From Blastococcus sp. LR1 (lineage in GTDB: Bacteria; Actinomycetota; Actinomycetes; Mycobacteriales; Geodermatophilaceae), in contig NZ_JAIUJY010000007.1 of the NCBI RefSeq assembly GCF_020166105.1, forward strand, positions 1-64,000: a stretch of 64,000 bases of DNA, in the 5' to 3' direction. Position 1 is the stretch's first letter. The number at the start of each line of letters is the position of its first letter. The notes under the pieces were generated by a model. It did no database searches. It was not told where the DNA came from and worked only from the letters and a program-made list of their open reading frames with translations. Shown one piece after another: positions 9,671 to 17,515 of the stretch. Made by a program: the position numbers and the translations under genes.

Positions 9671-10759
9671 GTGGTGAACCGGTCGGGGCGGATCGACGCG
9701 GCGCTGCCCGCCGTCATCCTGGCGCTGGTCGTGCTGGGCGAGATCGTCAGCGGCCGCGGGCAGACGGTGCTCGGGCTCGTCGTCATGGCGCCGTTGGTGG
9801 CGTCCACCGCCCTGAGCCGGCGGGCCACCGTCGCGTATGCGTCGGCGGCGTTCGTCGTCGCCACCGCGCTCGGTCTCTACGAGCAGCAGTACACCTCCGA
9901 CACCGCGGTCGCCCAGACCGTCCGGATGATCGCCGTGATCCTCTCCGGCGCCATCGCCGTCGGCGCCTGCCAGCTGCGGCTGCGCCACGAGGCGCAGGTC
10001 GCCCGGCTCAGCGCGGAGGCCGCGGCCACCCGCGCCGCGGTGCGCACCGGGGAGATGCTGCAGCGGGCGCTGCTCGGGTCACCGCCGCGGGTTCCCGGCA
10101 TGGAGACCGCCGCCCGCTACCTGCCCGGAGAGCAGGGAGCGCAGGTCGGGGGTGACTGGTACGACGCCTTTCCGCTCGCCGACGGCCGGATCATGCTGGT
10201 CATCGGCGACGTCGCCGGCCACGACGCCCCGGCCGCCGCGACGATGGCGCAGACCCGGGGCATGGTCCGGGCGCTGGCCCGCTCCGGGCACAGCTCCCCC
10301 GCGGCGCTGCTCGCGGCTCTGGACGACGTCCTCACCGGGCTGGGCCTGGACACGCTGGTGACGGCGACGGTCGCCACCGTGGACGTCCGCGGGAACGGCG
10401 CCACGGCCCCGCTGTGCTGGTCCAACGCCGGCCACCTGCCGCCCGTCCTCGTCCGCGCCGACGGCACCGCGGGCCTGATCGAGCGCACGCCCGAGCGGCT
10501 CCTGGGAGCGGGGGAGGCCGGAACCCGGCGCACCGAGCACGAGACCGAGCTGCACCGGGGCGACGCCGTGCTCTTCTACACCGACGGCCTGGTGGAGCGC
10601 CGGGGCATGACCCTCGACGACGGGATCGCCTGGCTGGTGCGGGCGCTGACCCGGGTCGGGCAGGAGCCGCTGGACCGCGTGTGCGACGGGCTGCTCGGCG
10701 CGCTGGGGTCGCGGGGCGACGACGACATCGCCCTGCTGGCGGTGCGACTCCCCCGCTGA
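9671..10759 (+). CDS. membrane-anchored SpoIIE/RsbU-type PP2C phosphatase
   Basis: About 362 aa from the GTG at 9671, which has GAGGGG 6 bases upstream (an ATG at 9644 is possible). Three to four hydrophobic helices (about 10-105) are followed by a short coiled coil and a PP2C phosphatase domain with GGDWYDAF, VIGDVAGHD, WSNAGHLPP, LFYTDGLVE and the terminal DDIALLAVR, which carry the Mn-binding aspartates. The predicted role is dephosphorylation of an anti-sigma-factor antagonist. TAGGTT at 9617-9622 is a possible -10. The next gene is convergent and encodes another SpoIIE phosphatase. Confidence 0.88.
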   Translation: MVNRSGRIDAALPAVILALVVLGEIVSGRGQTVLGLVVMAPLVASTALSRRATVAYASAAFVVATALGLYEQQYTSDTAVAQTVRMIAVILSGAIAVGACQLRLRHEAQVARLSAEAAATRAAVRTGEMLQRALLGSPPRVPGMETAARYLPGEQGAQVGGDWYDAFPLADGRIMLVIGDVAGHDAPAAATMAQTRGMVRALARSGHSSPAALLAALDDVLTGLGLDTLVTATVATVDVRGNGATAPLCWSNAGHLPPVLVRADGTAGLIERTPERLLGAGEAGTRRTEHETELHRGDAVLFYTDGLVERRGMTLDDGIAWLVRALTRVGQEPLDRVCDGLLGALGSRGDDDIALLAVRLPR

Positions 10760-10787
10760 GGCCCTCCCGTGGTCCGCCGGACCGGGT

Positions 10788-12608
10788 TCAGCAGCGGAAG
10801 AGGACGAAGGCGACGTCGTCGTCGGGAGCGTCGGCGAGCAGCCGCTCGGTGAGCAGCGCGCCCAGCTGCGCCGGACCCAGGTCCCGCCCCTCGGCGAGCG
10901 CCTCCGCGGCGCGGGTGATGCCCTCGTCCAGGGCCTCGTCCCGCCGCTCGATCAGACCGTCGGTGTAGAGCAGCAGCGTGGAGCCGGGCGGCATGTGCAG
11001 CTCGCCCTCGGGGCGCTTGCCGCCCTCCACGACGGCCAGGGGGACGGCGCTGCCGCCCTCCAGCTGGCGGACGGTGCCGTCGGCGTGCACGAGCAGGGCC
11101 GGTGGGTGGCCCGCGCTGCTGTACCGGATGCTGCCCGTGCGAGGGTCGATGACGGCGCAGAACACGGTGCTCACGGCGGCGCCGGGGACGAGCGCTGCGA
11201 ACCGGTCCAGGGCCGAGAGGACGTGCGCCGGCGAGCGGCTCTCCAGCAGCAGCGCCCGGCCGGCGCTGCGCAGCTGGCCCATCACCGCCGCGGCGGGCAG
11301 GCCACGGCCGACGACGTCGCCCACCACCACGCCGTAGCCGCCGTCGGGCAGGTCGACGACGTCGTACCAGTCGCCGCCGACCTCGAGGGTGCCGGTGGCC
11401 GGCTCGTAGTGGACGGCGAAGCCCGCGGGCAGGACGGTCGGGCCGAGCACCGCCCGCTGGAGGGTGACGGCGACGTCGGTGAAGAACTGGGCCCGCGCCC
11501 GCTCCGACTCCGCGCGCTCCTCCGCCCGCCGCCGTTCGGTCGCGACCGCCTGCGCGTCGGTGACCGTGGCCGCCACCTGGCCCGCGGCCAGCGACAGGAA
11601 GATGCGGTAGTCGTCGTCCAGGGGCAGGTGCGGGCTGACGCCCAGCACCAGCGCGCCCACCGGCTGCAGCGCGCCCGCGGCGGTGAGCGGCAGGACGACG
11701 GCGGTGTCGACGTCGGCCTGCCCCACCGGGCTGGCGCCGACGGAGGCCAGGCCGGGGAACCGATCCGCGAGACCCGTCACCGTCTGGATCTCGCCGGTCG
11801 CCATCGCCCGGAGCACCGGGTCGGGAACGGACTCGCCAGCCAGGTAGCCCTGCACGCCCACACCCTGCGCCGCGGCCAGCCGGGGTTCGCCGGCGTCACC
11901 GGTCAGGTAGACGATCCCGAACGGGCAGTCGCTGCGGGCCTCGGCCAGGATCCCCAGGGCGGTGGACACCGCCTCCGTGGTGTCCCCGTGCGCGGCACGG
12001 GGCAGGCTGCCCAGCCGCTGCAGGAGGCCGAGCCGGCGGGCGGCGAGCACGCGGTGCGTCGTCTCGACGACCGTGTCGAGCAGGCCGACCACCCGGCCGC
12101 CGGGCTCGACCACCGGGCTGAAGGAGAAGGAGAAGTAGGTCTCCTCCTCCCAGCCGTTGCGGGTCATGACCAGGGGCAGGTCCTCGGAGTACGTGGCCCG
12201 GCCGGCCATGACCTCCTCGACCATGGGGTCCAGCGCGGCCCAGATGTCGGACCAGACCTCGCGGGCCGAGTGCCCCAGCGCGGCGGGGTGGCGGGCGCCG
12301 AGCATGGGGGCGTAGGCGTCGTTGTAGACCATCACGAGCTCCGGCCCCCACATGAGGAGGAACGGGAAGCGCGAGTTGAGGGCGCTGCTGACGGCGGTCC
12401 GGAGCGTCGGGGACCAGTCGGCCTGCGGGCCGAGGGCGGTGGCTCCCCAGTCGTGCTCCAGGATCATCCGCTGCAGCTCGGTCCGGGGCTCGCCCGGGAT
12501 GAGCTCCTCCAGATGCCTGTTCAGCGCCGTCTCCCCCTGCCGCCCGGGGCACGGCCGCAGCCGACATCTCCGGCGACCACGCGATCGTGCTCCAGGGGAT
12601 TGTTCCAC
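10788..12608 (-). CDS. PAS-GAF-SpoIIE PP2C phosphatase
   Basis: 606 aa as the longest frame. A PAS-like domain (about 55-190: FPFLLMWGPELVMVYNDAYAPMLG), a GAF domain (about 200-360), a coiled coil rich in Glu/Arg and a PP2C phosphatase (about 385-606: GGDWYDVV, VVGDVVGRG, YSSAGHPPA, LYTDGLIERR, DDDVAFVLF). The true start is uncertain. The first 28 residues are Arg-rich and unlike a PAS protein. A CTG at 12524 preceded by GGGGAGA would begin at LNRHLEELIPG. Probably reads a small molecule or redox cue and dephosphorylates an anti-sigma antagonist. Confidence 0.85.
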   Translation of the reverse strand: MEQSPGARSRGRRRCRLRPCPGRQGETALNRHLEELIPGEPRTELQRMILEHDWGATALGPQADWSPTLRTAVSSALNSRFPFLLMWGPELVMVYNDAYAPMLGARHPAALGHSAREVWSDIWAALDPMVEEVMAGRATYSEDLPLVMTRNGWEEETYFSFSFSPVVEPGGRVVGLLDTVVETTHRVLAARRLGLLQRLGSLPRAAHGDTTEAVSTALGILAEARSDCPFGIVYLTGDAGEPRLAAAQGVGVQGYLAGESVPDPVLRAMATGEIQTVTGLADRFPGLASVGASPVGQADVDTAVVLPLTAAGALQPVGALVLGVSPHLPLDDDYRIFLSLAAGQVAATVTDAQAVATERRRAEERAESERARAQFFTDVAVTLQRAVLGPTVLPAGFAVHYEPATGTLEVGGDWYDVVDLPDGGYGVVVGDVVGRGLPAAAVMGQLRSAGRALLLESRSPAHVLSALDRFAALVPGAAVSTVFCAVIDPRTGSIRYSSAGHPPALLVHADGTVRQLEGGSAVPLAVVEGGKRPEGELHMPPGSTLLLYTDGLIERRDEALDEGITRAAEALAEGRDLGPAQLGALLTERLLADAPDDDVAFVLFRC

Positions 12609-12683
12609 CCCGGCGTCGCAAGAGTGGATTGGGCACGACCGTTTCTGCTGCGCAGACCCGTGTGGGTGCCCGGCCGGCCGTCG

Positions 12684-13106
12684 TCAGGCGACGGTGGTCT
12701 CCAGCGTCACGGGGACGTTGCCGCGGGTGGCGTTGGAGTACGGGCAGACCTGGTGCGCGGCCTCGACGAGGTGCTCGGCGGCGGCCTGCTCGATCCCGCC
12801 CAGCTCGACCGACAGCGTGATCTCCAGACCGAAGCCACCGGCGTCGTTCGGGCCGATGCCGACGTCGGCGGTGACCGAGGAGTCGGTGAACTCGACCTTC
12901 TGCGAGCGGGCGACCATCTTCAGCGCGGAGTGGAAGCAGGCCGCGTAGCCCGCGGCGAAGAGCTGCTCGGGATTGCTCGCGCCGCCGGGGCCGCCCATCT
13001 CCTTCGGGATCGCCAGGTCGAGGTCGATCAGACCGTCGGAGGAGCGGGTGTGGCCGTTGCGGCCCTCGCCGGTCGCGGTGGCGGTGGCGGTGTAGATCGT
13101 GGGCAC
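12684..13106 (-). CDS. ohr: organic hydroperoxide resistance protein, Ohr/OsmC family peroxidase
   Basis: 140 aa, the standard Ohr length. It has the two redox cysteines: C57 in AAGYAACFHSALKM and C121 in VCPYSNATRGN, the peroxidatic and resolving Cys of Ohr, and SNPEQLFAAG before the first. It reduces organic hydroperoxides with dihydrolipoyl thiols in known members. GTG start. It is divergent from a TetR gene, and two identical palindromes lie between them, so it is likely repressed by that regulator rather than by the usual MarR-type OhrR. Confidence 0.93.
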   Translation of the reverse strand: MPTIYTATATATGEGRNGHTRSSDGLIDLDLAIPKEMGGPGGASNPEQLFAAGYAACFHSALKMVARSQKVEFTDSSVTADVGIGPNDAGGFGLEITLSVELGGIEQAAAEHLVEAAHQVCPYSNATRGNVPVTLETTVA

Positions 13107-13126
13107 AGGGACTCCAGAAGAGAGGG

Positions 13127-13140
13127 AGAACGGTCGTTCT
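13127..13140. promoter_or_regulatory. operator AGAACGGTCGTTCT, copy 1 (ohr side)
   Basis: Inverted repeat AGAACG-GT-CGTTCT, 21 bases upstream of the ohr GTG. An identical copy is at 13177-13190, with 50 bases centre to centre. Confidence 0.75.
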
Positions 13141-13176
13141 TCCCACTTGACCACAGCAGTCTCGCCGCGGCAAGAC

Positions 13177-13190
13177 AGAACGGTCGTTCT
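13177..13190. promoter_or_regulatory. operator AGAACGGTCGTTCT, copy 2 (tetR side)
   Basis: The second identical inverted repeat. It fills the spacer just upstream of the TAGCCT -10 box of the tetR gene, as expected for autorepression. Confidence 0.75.
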
Positions 13191-13193
13191 TGC

Positions 13194-13199
13194 TAGCCT
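13194..13199 (+). promoter_or_regulatory. -10 box of leaderless tetR gene
   Basis: TAGCCT, 6 bases before the GTG at 13206 and 3 bases after operator copy 2. Confidence 0.55.
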
Positions 13200-13205
13200 C
13201 GGCCC

Positions 13206-13775
13206 GTGACCACCGCCCTTCGGCCCTCGGCCGCCCGAGAGCGGCTGCTCCGCACGGCGTCGGAGACCTTCTACGCCGAGGGCATTCGCGGGGTCGGGGT
13301 GGACCGGGTCATCAGCGGCGCAGGGGTCACCCGCGCCACCTTCTACCGCCACTTCCCGGGCAAGGACGACCTCGTCGTCGCCTACCTGACGGCCGTCCAC
13401 TCGGCGGTGCGGGAACGGGTGGGCGCCGTTCCGGCCACGGCCGAGCGGGCCGCGGGATGGCTCCGGGCATTCGCCGAGGGCATCGGGGACGAGCTGTGCG
13501 GCCGGGCGTTCCGCGGCTGCCCCTTCATCAACGCCGCAGCGGAGTTCCCCGATCCCGAACACCCGGTGCACCGCGCCGTCCTCGCGCACCGGCGCTGGTT
13601 GGACGAGACGGTGCGGCGCGCCTTCGCCGTCGCCGGGCACCCGGCACCCTCGGACGCCGCCCGCCGTTTCCTGATGCTGCGCGACGGCGCGATGGTGGCC
13701 GGCTACCTGGCCGACCCGCGCACCGCCCGGGCCACACTGATCGCCGCGGTCGAGGACCTGCTGGCCGCCGCCTGA
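13206..13775 (+). CDS. TetR/AcrR-family transcriptional regulator, probable ohr repressor
   Basis: 189 aa. The N-terminal helix-turn-helix (about 10-55) has the typical VDRVISGAGVTRATFYRHFPGK run. The ligand domain contains C98 and C105 in ELCGRAFRGCPFINAAAEF, a motif common in one TetR subgroup. The two nearby Cys could sense hydroperoxides, which is an inference from the ohr neighbour. Leaderless GTG start. Two identical 14-base operators lie in the 99-base divergent interval. Confidence 0.88.
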   Translation: MTTALRPSAARERLLRTASETFYAEGIRGVGVDRVISGAGVTRATFYRHFPGKDDLVVAYLTAVHSAVRERVGAVPATAERAAGWLRAFAEGIGDELCGRAFRGCPFINAAAEFPDPEHPVHRAVLAHRRWLDETVRRAFAVAGHPAPSDAARRFLMLRDGAMVAGYLADPRTARATLIAAVEDLLAAA

Positions 13776-13801
13776 CCGGTCCCGCGGCCCGCCGAGTCAC
13801 A

Positions 13802-13840
13802 CGAACTCGTGGCCATCGGCGCTTGATCGCCACGAGTTCG
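13802..13840. terminator. bidirectional terminator between tetR and rpsD
   Basis: Perfect 12-base stem: CGAACTCGTGGC (13802-13813) with its complement at 13829-13840, loop 15 bases. It sits between the convergent tetR stop (13775) and rpsD stop (13855). Confidence 0.75.
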
Positions 13841-13854
13841 CATGGTTCGGGCGG

Positions 13855-14457
13855 TCAGCGGGAGTAGTACTCCACGACCAGCTGCTCCTCGCAGATCACG
13901 GGGACCTCCTCGCGGCTCGGCGTCCGCTCGTAGCGGGCGACCAGGTCGGCCAGCCGAACCTCGAGGTACTTCGGCGGCTCGGCGTGCGCACCGGAGGCAG
14001 CGACGACGAACGGCTCCTTGGTCTTCGACTTCTCGGCGACCTGGATGAAGTCGCCGGGCCGGAGTCGGTAGGAGGGGCGGTCGACGCGCTTGCCGTTGAC
14101 CAGCACGTGCTGGTGGGTGACGAACTGCCGGGCCTGGTAGATCGTCCGGGCGAAGCCGGCGCGCAGGACGGTGGCGTCCAGCCGAGACTCGAGGTCCTGG
14201 ATCAGCGCCTCGCCGGTCTTGCCGCCCGAGCGCTTGGCGCGGTCGAACGCCGCGCGCAGCTGGGTCTCGGAGATGTCGTACTGCGCGCGGAGCCGCTGCT
14301 TCTCCTTGAGCCGGGTGGAGTAGTCGCTGTCCTTGCGGCGCTTCCGGCCGTGCTCACCCGGCGGGTACGGACGGCGCTCGAAGTACTGCACGCACTTCGG
14401 GGTGAGCGGGATGCCCAGCGCGCGACTGAGCCGGACCTTGGGACGGGGCGTGTTCAC
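13855..14457 (-). CDS. rpsD: 30S ribosomal protein S4
   Basis: 200 aa. Begins MNTPRPKVRLSRALGIPLTP, with the PPGEHGRKRRKDSDYSTRLKEKQRLR block, the S4 RNA-binding domain (about 90-150: LESRLDATVLRAGFARTIYQARQFVTHQHVLVNGKRVD) and a C-terminus VICEEQLVVEYYSR. Only one Cys remains in the N-terminal region, so this is a zinc-free (C-minus) S4. S4 is an assembly protein of the small subunit. It is alone here, away from an alpha operon. The GTG at 14457 has GGAGG upstream. Its promoter region coincides with an iron box. Confidence 0.97.
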   Translation of the reverse strand: MNTPRPKVRLSRALGIPLTPKCVQYFERRPYPPGEHGRKRRKDSDYSTRLKEKQRLRAQYDISETQLRAAFDRAKRSGGKTGEALIQDLESRLDATVLRAGFARTIYQARQFVTHQHVLVNGKRVDRPSYRLRPGDFIQVAEKSKTKEPFVVAASGAHAEPPKYLEVRLADLVARYERTPSREEVPVICEEQLVVEYYSR

Positions 14458-14470
14458 AGGACCTCCGAGT

Positions 14471-14488
14471 TTGGTTAGGCTCACCTTA
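14471..14488. promoter_or_regulatory. iron box (DtxR/IdeR-type operator) between rpsD and DUF2470 gene
   Basis: Minus strand TAAGGTGAGCCTAACCAA; the consensus TWAGGTTAGSCTAACCTWA is matched at 15 of 16 positions over GGTTAGGCTCACCTTA. The TAGGCT that would be the -10 of the plus-strand DUF2470 gene and the TAAGGT that would be the -10 of rpsD both lie inside it. An iron-loaded DtxR-family repressor probably binds here. Confidence 0.75.
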
Positions 14489-14519
14489 CAACCCCTTCCC
14501 GAGGATTCCGAGGTGGTCC

Positions 14520-15275
14520 ATGACGGCCGGCCCGACCCACCCGCCCACCGCCGTCGACCGGCAGCCGCCGGCGGCCGAGCGCGCACGCACTGTCGCCCTG
14601 CGCCCGACGTCCGCACTGCACGTCGCCGGCATCGGCACCTGTCCGGTGCTGGCCGCGACCGTGACGGCGGACGGCGAGGTGCTGCTCGTCGTCCCCTCGT
14701 CCGGTGGCGTGGTGGACGCTCTGCGCGGCTCGCCGCTGGGCGACGCCCCGGCCCGGCTGACCGTGACGGACCGTTCCCCCCTCCCGCTGGCCCACCCCGT
14801 GCGCGGCCTCGTGCAGCTGGCGGGATGGCTGACGCCCGTACCTGCTGCGGACGTCGCCCAGCTGGTGCTCGACTTCGCCGAGACCGCCCCGGTCGAGGCC
14901 CTGTTCGAGGTCGGGCTGACCGCGACCCTGGTGCGGATGGATCTGGCCGAGGTGGAGCTCGAGGAGTCGGGGACGTGCGTCGACGTCGACCCGGACGACT
15001 TCCGCGACGCGTCGCCGGATCCGGTCAGCCGGGCGGAGATCGACCTGATGGCGGCCACCGGCGGGCCGCTCGGCCGGCTCTGCGGGCGGGTGCAGCACTG
15101 GGCGGGACGCCGGGACGACGTCCGGCTGCTGGGGCTGGACCGCTTCGGTGTCCGCTTCCGGGTGCAGAGCCGGCGCGGCTGCTACGACCTGCGGGTGCCC
15201 TTCGCGGCGCCGCTGTCCGGGTCCGAAGGCTTCGCCGGCGCCGTCGACGACCTGCTGACCTGCGGTCCCGCCTGA
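14520..15275 (+). CDS. DUF2470-domain protein, iron/heme-related
   Basis: 251 aa. The C-terminal about 85 residues (SPDPVSRAEIDLMAATGGPL through VPFAAPLSGSEGFAGAVDDLL) form the DUF2470 domain, which is found at the C-terminus of HugZ-type heme oxygenases and split-barrel flavoproteins. The N-terminal part (about 25-150) has the strand pattern of such a split barrel, without a clear heme ligand that I can name. The ATG at 14520 has GAGGTGG upstream. The iron box directly ahead indicates expression under iron limitation and a role in heme or iron use. Confidence 0.8.
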   Translation: MTAGPTHPPTAVDRQPPAAERARTVALRPTSALHVAGIGTCPVLAATVTADGEVLLVVPSSGGVVDALRGSPLGDAPARLTVTDRSPLPLAHPVRGLVQLAGWLTPVPAADVAQLVLDFAETAPVEALFEVGLTATLVRMDLAEVELEESGTCVDVDPDDFRDASPDPVSRAEIDLMAATGGPLGRLCGRVQHWAGRRDDVRLLGLDRFGVRFRVQSRRGCYDLRVPFAAPLSGSEGFAGAVDDLLTCGPA

Positions 15276-15322
15276 CGGAGCTGCGCTGGTCGGGACGCCG
15301 ACGCTGTGCGACGGTCCTGCCC

Positions 15323-15724
15323 ATGACCTCCTCCGACGGCGGCCGTCGCGGCCTGCAGATCACCCTGGGCGCCCTCTCCGCCATCCCCTTGGCCTCCGGC
15401 CTCGGCGGAGCGCTCCTCGGGCCCGCCTCCCTGCCCGGGAACACCGGTCCCCTGCCGCCGGACGTGGAGAACGAGTACCGCTACACGCACGCCGTCTACG
15501 CCGCGGTCGCCCCACTGATCTGGTCGGCGATCCCCCGCGTCGAGCGGTCGGGCGGACTGGTGCGCGGCGTCTCGGGCGCGCTCTTCGTGGGCGGCCTGGT
15601 CCGCCTGCTGGCCTGGCAGAAGGCGGGCAAGCCGCAGCACGCACTGGTCGCGGGCGCGGCTCTGGAGCTGCTCGGGACACCGGTGCTGGTGGCCTGGCAG
15701 CGACGGGTCGCCCGCCGGGCCTGA
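15323..15724 (+). CDS. DUF4345-like small membrane protein
   Basis: 133 aa with about four hydrophobic helices (12-32, 55-75, 80-100, 105-125) and a conserved-looking N-terminal block LQITLGALSAIPLASGLGGALLGP, then ENEYRYTHAVYAAVAPLIW. This pattern matches DUF4345 membrane proteins of unknown function. GACGGT lies 7 bases before the ATG and may be a leaderless -10. Confidence 0.65.
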   Translation: MTSSDGGRRGLQITLGALSAIPLASGLGGALLGPASLPGNTGPLPPDVENEYRYTHAVYAAVAPLIWSAIPRVERSGGLVRGVSGALFVGGLVRLLAWQKAGKPQHALVAGAALELLGTPVLVAWQRRVARRA

Positions 15725-15804
15725 CTCCCGCCTGACGGGTTCACCGGATCGACATCGGCCTCTGGAACGATGCGCGCGACAAACGCGGAGTCGAGGAGGC
15801 ACCG

Positions 15805-17301
15805 ATGGCGTTCGGCTGGAAGCTGTACGGGGACGGCAGGACCCCGCCGCTGGGTGAGGCGGTGGCCCCGGACGAACGGCTCTCCTGGCCGCGCACGGTA
15901 GGCATCGGCGCACAGCACGTCGTCGCCATGTTCGGGGCGACGTTCGTCTTCCCGCTGCTCATGGGCCTGGACGCGAACCTCGCGATCATGATGAGCGGGT
16001 TCGCGACGATCCTGTTCCTGCTGGTCGTGCAGGGGAAGGTGCCGAGCTACCTGGGCAGCTCGGCGTCGTTCGTCGGCGGCGTCGTCGCCGTGCGGGCCGC
16101 GGGTGGGTCGGACGCCGAGGTGCTGGGCGCGCTGCTGGTGTCCGGCGTCGTCCTGGCGCTGGCCGGCGTGCTGATCCACGTCGCCGGCGTGCGCCTGGTG
16201 AACCGCGTGCTGCCGCCGGCGGTGACCGGCGCGGTGGTCATGCTGATCGGCTTCAACCTCGCTCCGGTGGCGACGGCGACGTACTGGCCGCAGGACCAGT
16301 GGGTGGCGCTGGCCACGATGGCGTTCGTCATCGTCGCGTCGCTGCTGCTGCGCGGCTTCCTCGCCCGGATCTCGATCCTGCTGGGCCTTGTGTTCGGCTA
16401 CCTGCTGTCGATCGTGCTCGACCTGACGGCCGGCCCGATCACCTCCGCGCTGCCGGGCGCGAACCTGCGGGACGCCGACGGCAACCCCTGCGAGGGCGGC
16501 GCGTACTGCCTGCCGACGCCGTTCGCGCACGACCGCGTCGACTTCAGCGCCGTCGGCGACGCGCCCTGGTTCGGGCTGCCGACCTTCAACGGGCCGAGCT
16601 TCTCGTTCAACTTCGCGCTGCTGGTGCTGCCCGCGGTGATCGCGCTGGTGGCGGAGAACGCCGGGCACGTGAAGGCCGTGGCCGAGATGACCCGCCGCGA
16701 CCTGGACCCGATGATCGGCCGGACGGTCTTCGCCGACGGCGTCGCGACGGTGGTGGCGACGTCGGTCGGCGGCTCCCCCACCACCACGTACGCGGAGAAC
16801 ATCGGCGTGATGGCGGCGACCCGGGTGTACTCGACGGCGGCGTACTACGTGGCCGCGCTGGTGGCGATCCTGCTGGGCCTGGTGCCGAAGTTCGGCGCGC
16901 TGATCAACGCGCTGCCGGGCGGCGTCCTCGGCGGGATCACCGTGGTGCTCTACGGGATGATCGGCCTGCTCGGCGCGAAGATCTGGAAGGAGAACCGGGT
17001 CGACTTCTCCAACCCGATCAACCTGGTTCCGCTGGCCGCCGGGATCGTCATCGCGGTCGGGAACGCCGGGAACGACGCCCCGTTGCTGCAGATCACCGAC
17101 GACTTCTCGCTCGGTGGCATCGCGCTGGGAACGATCGTCGCGGTCGCCGGTTGGCACATCGCCCGGGCGCTGGCGCCGGCGGAGATGAAGGCGTCGCTGC
17201 TGCGCGAGGGCCCGCACCCGGCCGCCGGCTCGACCTTCGGCTCCGTGCACGGCGAGGAAGTTCTGACGACGCCAGGGGACCGGGACCGCCCGATGCCCTG
17301 A
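15805..17301 (+). CDS. NCS2-family uracil/xanthine permease
   Basis: 498 aa with about 12-14 membrane helices. NCS2 signatures are clear: AENAGHVKAVAEMTRRDLDP, in the region corresponding to the substrate-binding Glu helix, and GGSPTTTYAENIGVMAATRVYS, the family motif. It imports a nucleobase by proton symport; UraA-like uracil transport is the best guess, but purine specificity is not excluded. An extracytoplasmic loop near 215-250 holds two Cys (NPCEGGAYC) that may pair. A strong hairpin follows the stop. Confidence 0.9.
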   Translation: MAFGWKLYGDGRTPPLGEAVAPDERLSWPRTVGIGAQHVVAMFGATFVFPLLMGLDANLAIMMSGFATILFLLVVQGKVPSYLGSSASFVGGVVAVRAAGGSDAEVLGALLVSGVVLALAGVLIHVAGVRLVNRVLPPAVTGAVVMLIGFNLAPVATATYWPQDQWVALATMAFVIVASLLLRGFLARISILLGLVFGYLLSIVLDLTAGPITSALPGANLRDADGNPCEGGAYCLPTPFAHDRVDFSAVGDAPWFGLPTFNGPSFSFNFALLVLPAVIALVAENAGHVKAVAEMTRRDLDPMIGRTVFADGVATVVATSVGGSPTTTYAENIGVMAATRVYSTAAYYVAALVAILLGLVPKFGALINALPGGVLGGITVVLYGMIGLLGAKIWKENRVDFSNPINLVPLAAGIVIAVGNAGNDAPLLQITDDFSLGGIALGTIVAVAGWHIARALAPAEMKASLLREGPHPAAGSTFGSVHGEEVLTTPGDRDRPMP

Positions 17302-17314
17302 TCTCTGAACGCAC

Positions 17315-17350
17315 CCGAGGGCCCTCTCGATCATCCGAGGGGGCCCTCGG
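17315..17350 (+). terminator. terminator of NCS2 permease gene
   Basis: Arms CCGAGGGCCCTCTCG (17315-17329) and CGAGGGGGCCCTCGG (17336-17350) pair over 15 positions with one G-U wobble and a 6-base loop, starting 14 bases after the stop. Confidence 0.8.
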
Positions 17351-17379
17351 TGCATCCCGGCCGACGGCTGGGAAACCTG

Positions 17380-17385
17380 TAGCTT
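17380..17385 (+). promoter_or_regulatory. -10 box of truncated duplicate
   Basis: TAGCTT, 6 bases before the GTG of the truncated copy. It is part of the duplicated block, matching TAGCGT at 17503-17508. Confidence 0.4.
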
Positions 17386-17391
17386 CCGCCC

Positions 17392-17505
17392 GTGGAGACC
17401 GGGCAGGTGCCGTCGAAGTTCGTCGAGCAGATGTACCTCGCCGTCGTCGAGGAGTCCTTGGGTCTGACCGCCGCCCGGGCTGCCGTACGGCCCATCCGCC
17501 CGTAG
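17392..17505 (+). pseudogene. truncated duplicate of the downstream WFDAG-family gene
   Basis: A 37-codon frame beginning VETGQVPSKFVEQMYLAVVEE, then unrelated SLGLTAARAAVRPIRP and a stop. The FVEQMYLAVVEE part repeats the N-terminus of the gene at 17516. At DNA level 17418-17454 and 17554-17590 are identical except for one base over 37, and the upstream -10/GTG region is duplicated too, giving a 123-base spacing. Its TAG stop forms the first three bases of the next gene's -10 box. Confidence 0.7.
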
Positions 17506-17508
17506 CGT
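17503..17508 (+). promoter_or_regulatory. -10 box of leaderless WFDAG-family gene
   Basis: TAGCGT, 7 bases before the GTG at 17516. Confidence 0.5.
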
Positions 17509-17515
17509 CCGCCTC

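Noticed and set aside
12560-12683. Possible terminator downstream of ohr
   Set aside because: No stem of more than five pairs could be built at the right place.
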